Source: Anaerovorax odorimutans DSM 5092 (GTDB lineage: Bacteria > Bacillota > Clostridia > Peptostreptococcales > Anaerovoracaceae). From it: 59,714 nucleotides of DNA. The stretch is taken from contig NZ_AUFC01000020.1 of assembly GCF_000426305.1 (NCBI RefSeq), positions 1-59,714 of the forward strand. The letters run 5' to 3'. Below the pieces are notes generated by a model that searched no databases, had not been told where the DNA came from, and saw only the letters and a program-made list of their open reading frames with translations. The position numbers and the translations under genes are program-made. This document shows positions 55,489 through 59,714 of the stretch, piece after piece. The first letter of the stretch is position 1, and the number at the start of each line of letters is the position of its first letter.

Positions 55489-58400
55489 ATGAAAAAGAAG
55501 TTTTTGGGTATTGTTCTTATATTTTGTATGGTGCTTAGCCTGCTGCCTGCCATGAACGTAACAGCACATGCAGGGTCAGTGGAAGTATGGGACGGTACGG
55601 CGAGTACATCTTTGAATGTGGTAGACACGAATTCAACATACGATGCGGACAGCAACCCCCTTGCCATATCATCAGGTGCAGATTTAGCATATATGCATGA
55701 TCAAGTTAATGCCGGAAAAACCGCAACTATTAAGTACACGGATATTAATGGTTCGGAAAATACCATAACCGCCTATAATGCTAGCTATCAGCTCACTACA
55801 AACCTTGTACTAAACGAAAATACAACAGATTATGAAACTTGGGCCATAAGTGCTCCAGCAAATATATGGACACCTATTGGCAACGCAATCAACCCATTTG
55901 CAGGAACTTTTGATGGAGATAATCACACAGTCAGTGGCATGTATATCAACAATAATAGCGGATATACGGGAATGTTTGGATATATTGCAGGTGGCAAAGT
56001 CCAAAATCTAGGTGTGATTAACAGTTATATTAGTGGGGATGGAGATGTTGGTGGAGTGGCAGGTTCTGTAGATATAAATGAGTATAACGGAGTATTTGGA
56101 GCTCTTTCTAATTGTTACAACTCAGCATACGTAACCTCTAACATTAGCGGTGCGCGTTTAGGCGGTGTTGTAGGTGTAATGGCGGGAACTATTTCGGATT
56201 GTTATAACACAGCAAATATTATTGATGATAGCACAATAAAACATTACAGGGGTGTGGGCGGTGTTGCAGGTAATATGCTATATTGCACAGCCTCAAACTG
56301 CTATAATACGGGTACAATTAGATTAAATAAGTCTGGGATTTCTGTGGGCGGTGTTGTGGGCGAAAGCCGTGGGGAAAAGCTAGTTGGGTGCTATAATACG
56401 GGTGAAATTACTGTTAACCTTCAAAAAAATTCAGGTTGGACTGGGGGAGTATTAGGCTCGTCAAGGGGCGAGGTTACAATGACGGACTGTTACAACACAG
56501 GTAACATCAAGTGCACTGACGGGTACGAGTCTCGTGCGGGTGGTGTATTGGGGGATAATAGCGATGGGAGTATTGCTTTTGCCAACTGCTATAACACCGG
56601 GAATATAGTCAGTAAAGTTAGCACTTTTGGGGCAATCGGTGGCATATTGGGAAATTCTGTAGGCTCAAAACTAACAAACTGCTATAATACAGGTAGTGTC
56701 TTAGGTATTGGGAACTCCTCTGCTGACGTAGGAGGAATCTCGGGGATTTTATCTGGTCAGATGACAAACTGTTATAACACAGGCAATGTCAATGGTGCTG
56801 CGCCCAAGGCGGGTATTGGAGGCATTGCTGGGTATGTAGGCAGTTCTATAAGTCGACCTAGTCGCTATTGTTATTGGTTATTATCTGCCAATCAGGAGGC
56901 AAATAGCATCCAAAGAGAAGATGTAGCTAAGGTTGCAATGGGTAGTTATCGCTATAGTAGTATAACGTATTATGCGGGAGAAGAAGGTTACTCAGATAAT
57001 TTAGCCAGCGCTGGTATTACTGACTGCTACTCTTTCTCCGGTAGCGATACAACTTGGACTCTTTCAAACAACTCGGATTATTCCGTAACGCCAGCAAGCA
57101 ATGGTGATGCAATTACCCTATCATCAAATGCATCGCTTTTGACTGTACTTAATGCATGGGTGGATACGGAAGCATATTACCATTGGCAAGTGGATAACGA
57201 ATATGAGCCCGACAATAGCGGGTATCCACTACTGGGAATTGCAGGCAGTGTAACGATCACAGTAACTGACGGCTATGGTGAAAGCAAAGATAAAATTTGC
57301 ACTGGAGCAACATTGACAGCTACGTCCAATACAACACCAGATACAAATATTACATACCAATGGGAAGTGTCTAAAAATGGGTTAACTGGATGGTCTGATG
57401 CAACCGGGGTCGGAAATTCTACGGAAATATATACCGTTGCAGTAAAAGATGCCGGAAAATATCTGCGTGTAAAGGTGACCTCGGCAGATGCTCCTAGATC
57501 GGTTTACTCAGATACAATGTATGTGCCATACCTTATTACTATTTTACAGTCAGCAAATACAACTTCAGATGCCATATCATTCAGCGATACAGATTCCGTA
57601 ACAACAACATATGCTACTGGTAGTGCGGTAACAATTTATTATACATTGGACAGCAGTGGAAAAGCATCTAATACCTTGAGCTATTCCGGAGGAACCATAA
57701 CACGAGTAACTACAGCAGGAACAGGCAACTCAAGTTATGTAGTGAGTGATAGAGATTCCTCAAACGGCGTGATCACCATCACGGCAACCTTTGCGCACAG
57801 TAATTCTACGGTGGGAGGCTCATCTCATTCTTCTTCGTCGAAGTCAGGAGCAACAGACAACTCTTCGTCAGGGACATCTGTCATTGTTAACGGAACAGCT
57901 TATACTGCAGGAACAGAAAAAGATACGGTTGACAATGATAGAACGGTGACAACGGTAACGGTAGATGCAGATAAACTTGGTACTACGCTGGAAACACAAC
58001 GCAATAACGTATCGGTTGTCATTCCTATAACGTCTGGTTCAGACGTTGCGTCTGGAGTACTAAATGGACAGATGGTTAAGAATATGGAGCGAAAGGATGC
58101 AACTTTAGAAATACAGACTGATAGGGCTACTTATACTTTGCCGGCATCTGAAATTCAGATTGAGTCAGTTGCGGAGAAGTTTGGTGCTGACATTTCTCTT
58201 TCTGATATCTCCGTTCAGATTACAATTGCACAGCCTTCTGATGATATAATAAAAATTGTGGAAAATGCGGAGGAGGAAGGTTCTCTTTCCATCATGGTAA
58301 AGCCGGTGGAATTTACGGTGAACTGTACATATGGAGAAGATACAACCGAGGTTAGAAAGTTCAATTCATATGTTTCCCGTACCATTGTCATTCCAGAAAA

Positions 58401-59118
58401 TGTGGATGTTTCAAAAATTACAACGGCAATAGTAGTGAACGAAGAGGGTACAACCCATCATGTGCCAACAAAAATAACAAAGATTGATGGAACGTATTAC
58501 GCAGAAATTAACAGCTTGACTAACAGTGTATATACGCTCATCAATAATGAGGTTCAATTTGCAGATGTTGAAGGACACTGGGCGCAGAATGCCATAGACG
58601 ATATGGCGTCCAGAATGGTCGTAACAGGCATGGGAAATGGAAATTATAATCCCAATAGTGCAGTTACCCGTGCACAGTTTGCGGCTATTGTAGTACGAGC
58701 ATTAGGCCTTGAAGAAGGCGTTGGATTAAATACCTTTAGTGATGTTTCACAATCTGACTGGTACTGCGGATGCATTGGAACCGCATGGTCTTATGGCATA
58801 ATTTCTGGATATGCAGATGGAAATTTTGCGCCAAAGGATAAAATAACCCGAGAGCAGGCTATGATGATCATGGCAAGAGCCATGAATATAACTAAGCTGA
58901 ATGTAGAACTTTCAGACAGTGATATTACTACACTTCTTGGAGGATATTTGGATGATGGGAATATCTCAAAATATGCGAGGGAAAGTACAGCAGTCTGTAT
59001 TAAATCTGGAATCATTTCTGGTAAAGGAAGTAAAGCTCTTGCGCCGAAGGACAATATGACACGTGCCGAAGTGGCAGTTATAGTGCAGCGGCTATTGCAA
59101 AAATCAGAATTGATCTGA
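55489..59118 (+). CDS. Secreted GLUG-repeat surface protein with three SLH domains
   Basis: This 1209-residue protein has a signal peptide (MKKKFLGIVLIFCMVLSLLP..., cleavage after AHA about 27). GLUG-type repeats follow (about 185-470), with eight [S/T/N]xCYNT-like units such as TNCYNTGNV, alternating with GGVVG/GGIAG turns. Next are an Ig-like domain (about 590-680), a Ser-rich linker (about 780-800) and a beta-rich region. Three C-terminal SLH modules (about 1025-1205: FADVEGHWAQNAI, FSDVSQSDWYCGCIGTAW, YLDDGNISKYARESTAVC) hold it to the cell wall. GAGGAGAC precedes the ATG. Adhesion or surface-layer function is likely. Confidence 0.9.
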   Translation: MKKKFLGIVLIFCMVLSLLPAMNVTAHAGSVEVWDGTASTSLNVVDTNSTYDADSNPLAISSGADLAYMHDQVNAGKTATIKYTDINGSENTITAYNASYQLTTNLVLNENTTDYETWAISAPANIWTPIGNAINPFAGTFDGDNHTVSGMYINNNSGYTGMFGYIAGGKVQNLGVINSYISGDGDVGGVAGSVDINEYNGVFGALSNCYNSAYVTSNISGARLGGVVGVMAGTISDCYNTANIIDDSTIKHYRGVGGVAGNMLYCTASNCYNTGTIRLNKSGISVGGVVGESRGEKLVGCYNTGEITVNLQKNSGWTGGVLGSSRGEVTMTDCYNTGNIKCTDGYESRAGGVLGDNSDGSIAFANCYNTGNIVSKVSTFGAIGGILGNSVGSKLTNCYNTGSVLGIGNSSADVGGISGILSGQMTNCYNTGNVNGAAPKAGIGGIAGYVGSSISRPSRYCYWLLSANQEANSIQREDVAKVAMGSYRYSSITYYAGEEGYSDNLASAGITDCYSFSGSDTTWTLSNNSDYSVTPASNGDAITLSSNASLLTVLNAWVDTEAYYHWQVDNEYEPDNSGYPLLGIAGSVTITVTDGYGESKDKICTGATLTATSNTTPDTNITYQWEVSKNGLTGWSDATGVGNSTEIYTVAVKDAGKYLRVKVTSADAPRSVYSDTMYVPYLITILQSANTTSDAISFSDTDSVTTTYATGSAVTIYYTLDSSGKASNTLSYSGGTITRVTTAGTGNSSYVVSDRDSSNGVITITATFAHSNSTVGGSSHSSSSKSGATDNSSSGTSVIVNGTAYTAGTEKDTVDNDRTVTTVTVDADKLGTTLETQRNNVSVVIPITSGSDVASGVLNGQMVKNMERKDATLEIQTDRATYTLPASEIQIESVAEKFGADISLSDISVQITIAQPSDDIIKIVENAEEEGSLSIMVKPVEFTVNCTYGEDTTEVRKFNSYVSRTIVIPENVDVSKITTAIVVNEEGTTHHVPTKITKIDGTYYAEINSLTNSVYTLINNEVQFADVEGHWAQNAIDDMASRMVVTGMGNGNYNPNSAVTRAQFAAIVVRALGLEEGVGLNTFSDVSQSDWYCGCIGTAWSYGIISGYADGNFAPKDKITREQAMMIMARAMNITKLNVELSDSDITTLLGGYLDDGNISKYARESTAVCIKSGIISGKGSKALAPKDNMTRAEVAVIVQRLLQKSELI

Positions 59119-59306
59119 TGAATTATAATTGAAGTTTAGGGCAGGTTCTCGTACATGATCTCAAAGGATATGGAGTGATTGCAATTTGCTTTTAAAAACA
59201 TTAAAAAAACTATATTTCAAATAACTTAATGAGAATTGATATAATAAATAGGTTCAAAGTAGCCATTTATAAGTTTATATAAGTTGGATAACATAGAATC
59301 AGTAAG

Positions 59307-59348
59307 CCCCAAAATCCTTACAAATACAGAGGTTTTGGGGTGTTTTTT
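59307..59348 (+). terminator. Terminator downstream of the surface protein gene
   Basis: CCCCAAAA (59307-59314) pairs with TTTTGGGG (59333-59340) and is followed by GTTTTTTT. It lies 190 bp past the stop. Confidence 0.8.
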
Positions 59349-59425
59349 TGTCGTTTGACTCTATTTTCAGCGGAAGATGTTAACTTTTATATAGAAGATA
59401 TTAAATTCTTCTTATTTTGAATAGA

Positions 59426-59497
59426 GAATTATCCGATTCTGCGCAAAAAAATGCCTCTGAATTTTAGCAAACTTAGAGGGGCAGGGTTGGATAATTC
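59426..59497. repeat. Nested inverted repeat of unknown role
   Basis: The outer arms GAATTATCC (59426-59434) and GGATAATTC (59489-59497) are exact complements. Inside them CCTCT (59454-59458) pairs with AGAGG (59475-59479). It could be a small RNA, a miniature mobile element or a chance structure. Confidence 0.4.
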
Positions 59498-59714
59498 CAT
59501 AGCACGAAAACGCGGAGCTATATGTAATTGCTATGGGGATTGTAACTGTTCGTTTCTACACAATTTAAGAATATTATGGGTAAAAATCAAGAAAGCAATA
59601 TATATACCTATACTAAAATGTTAAAATAGGCATAGCAAAGCTAACCTCGCAAGGAAGCTTGAAAAAATTTATTCGGTTTGCCAAAATGGCGGTGAAAGTC
59701 CACTTTTGACAATG

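Larger units (their letters stand above)
59119..59714. other. Gene-free right end of the window
   Basis: No frame of note. The stretch contains the surface-protein terminator (59307-59348) and a nested inverted repeat (59426-59497), and ends with short complementary arms that could be the 5' part of a structured RNA running past the window. The last is not asserted. Confidence 0.4.

Noticed and set aside
59640..59714. Group II intron 5' end
   Set aside because: The boundary motif GTGCG and reverse-transcriptase gene are not visible within the window, so it cannot be supported.

Overview
The window is AT-rich DNA from a strictly anaerobic, low-GC Firmicute, most likely class Clostridia. The signs are reverse rubrerythrin and bacteriohemerythrin, a clostridial 2[4Fe-4S] ferredoxin, Rex, AddB, ECF-type RibU, A-rich ribosome binding sites with strong GGAGG cores, and TTG/GTG starts. 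Genus cannot be set from the sequence alone. No tRNA, rRNA or CRISPR array was seen.

Bases 1-36,680 are mostly chromosomal backbone. A partial IS1182-type transposase lies at the left edge. It is followed by an ECF sigma factor/DUF4179 anti-sigma pair, an organophosphate-type MFS carrier, addB without addA, cysK with an amino acid permease, and two tandem paralogous acyl-CoA ligases with an ornithine/alanine racemase-like protein. Next come the oxidative-stress genes, an orphan LivJ-like lipoprotein, a NifU-like scaffold, CapA, PepV, and an FMN riboswitch controlling ribU. The t6A operon (tsaE-tsaB-rimI-small Cys protein-tsaD) is followed by an ABC-F protein, ACP, Rex, ferredoxin, a P-loop/Asp23 fusion, an OGG-type glycosylase, DUF554, CIRCE-groES-groEL, and vanY-guaB-guaA.

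Bases 36,620-about 52,300 are accessory DNA at the 3' end of guaA. A 22-bp direct repeat covers the last four guaA codons plus the start of the terminator (36620-36641 and 42541-42562). It brackets a decayed integrative element (A) holding a pentapeptide-repeat ion channel, an integrase C-terminal stub, a MobC-like protein, a RepA-like ATPase, a DUF262/DUF1524 defence gene broken by a 7-bp tandem duplication, and a repeat-rich candidate oriT. A second segment (B) follows with a large AAA+ ATPase, a broken XRE regulator, a MutH/Sau3AI-type restriction system with divergent methylase and operator, a complete DpnII-type system (DpnM, DpnA, DpnII), and a frameshifted AIPR phage-resistance gene. 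It ends near paired arm-like repeats at 52.2 kb. This is a defence island built by accretion, and at least three of its genes carry slippage or nonsense lesions.

Bases 52,300-59,714 hold a MalT-type LuxR regulator, a DUF2442 protein and a 1209-residue secreted GLUG-repeat protein with three SLH anchors, probably a regulated cell-surface module. The last 600 bases have a terminator and hairpin-forming sequence but no convincing gene.
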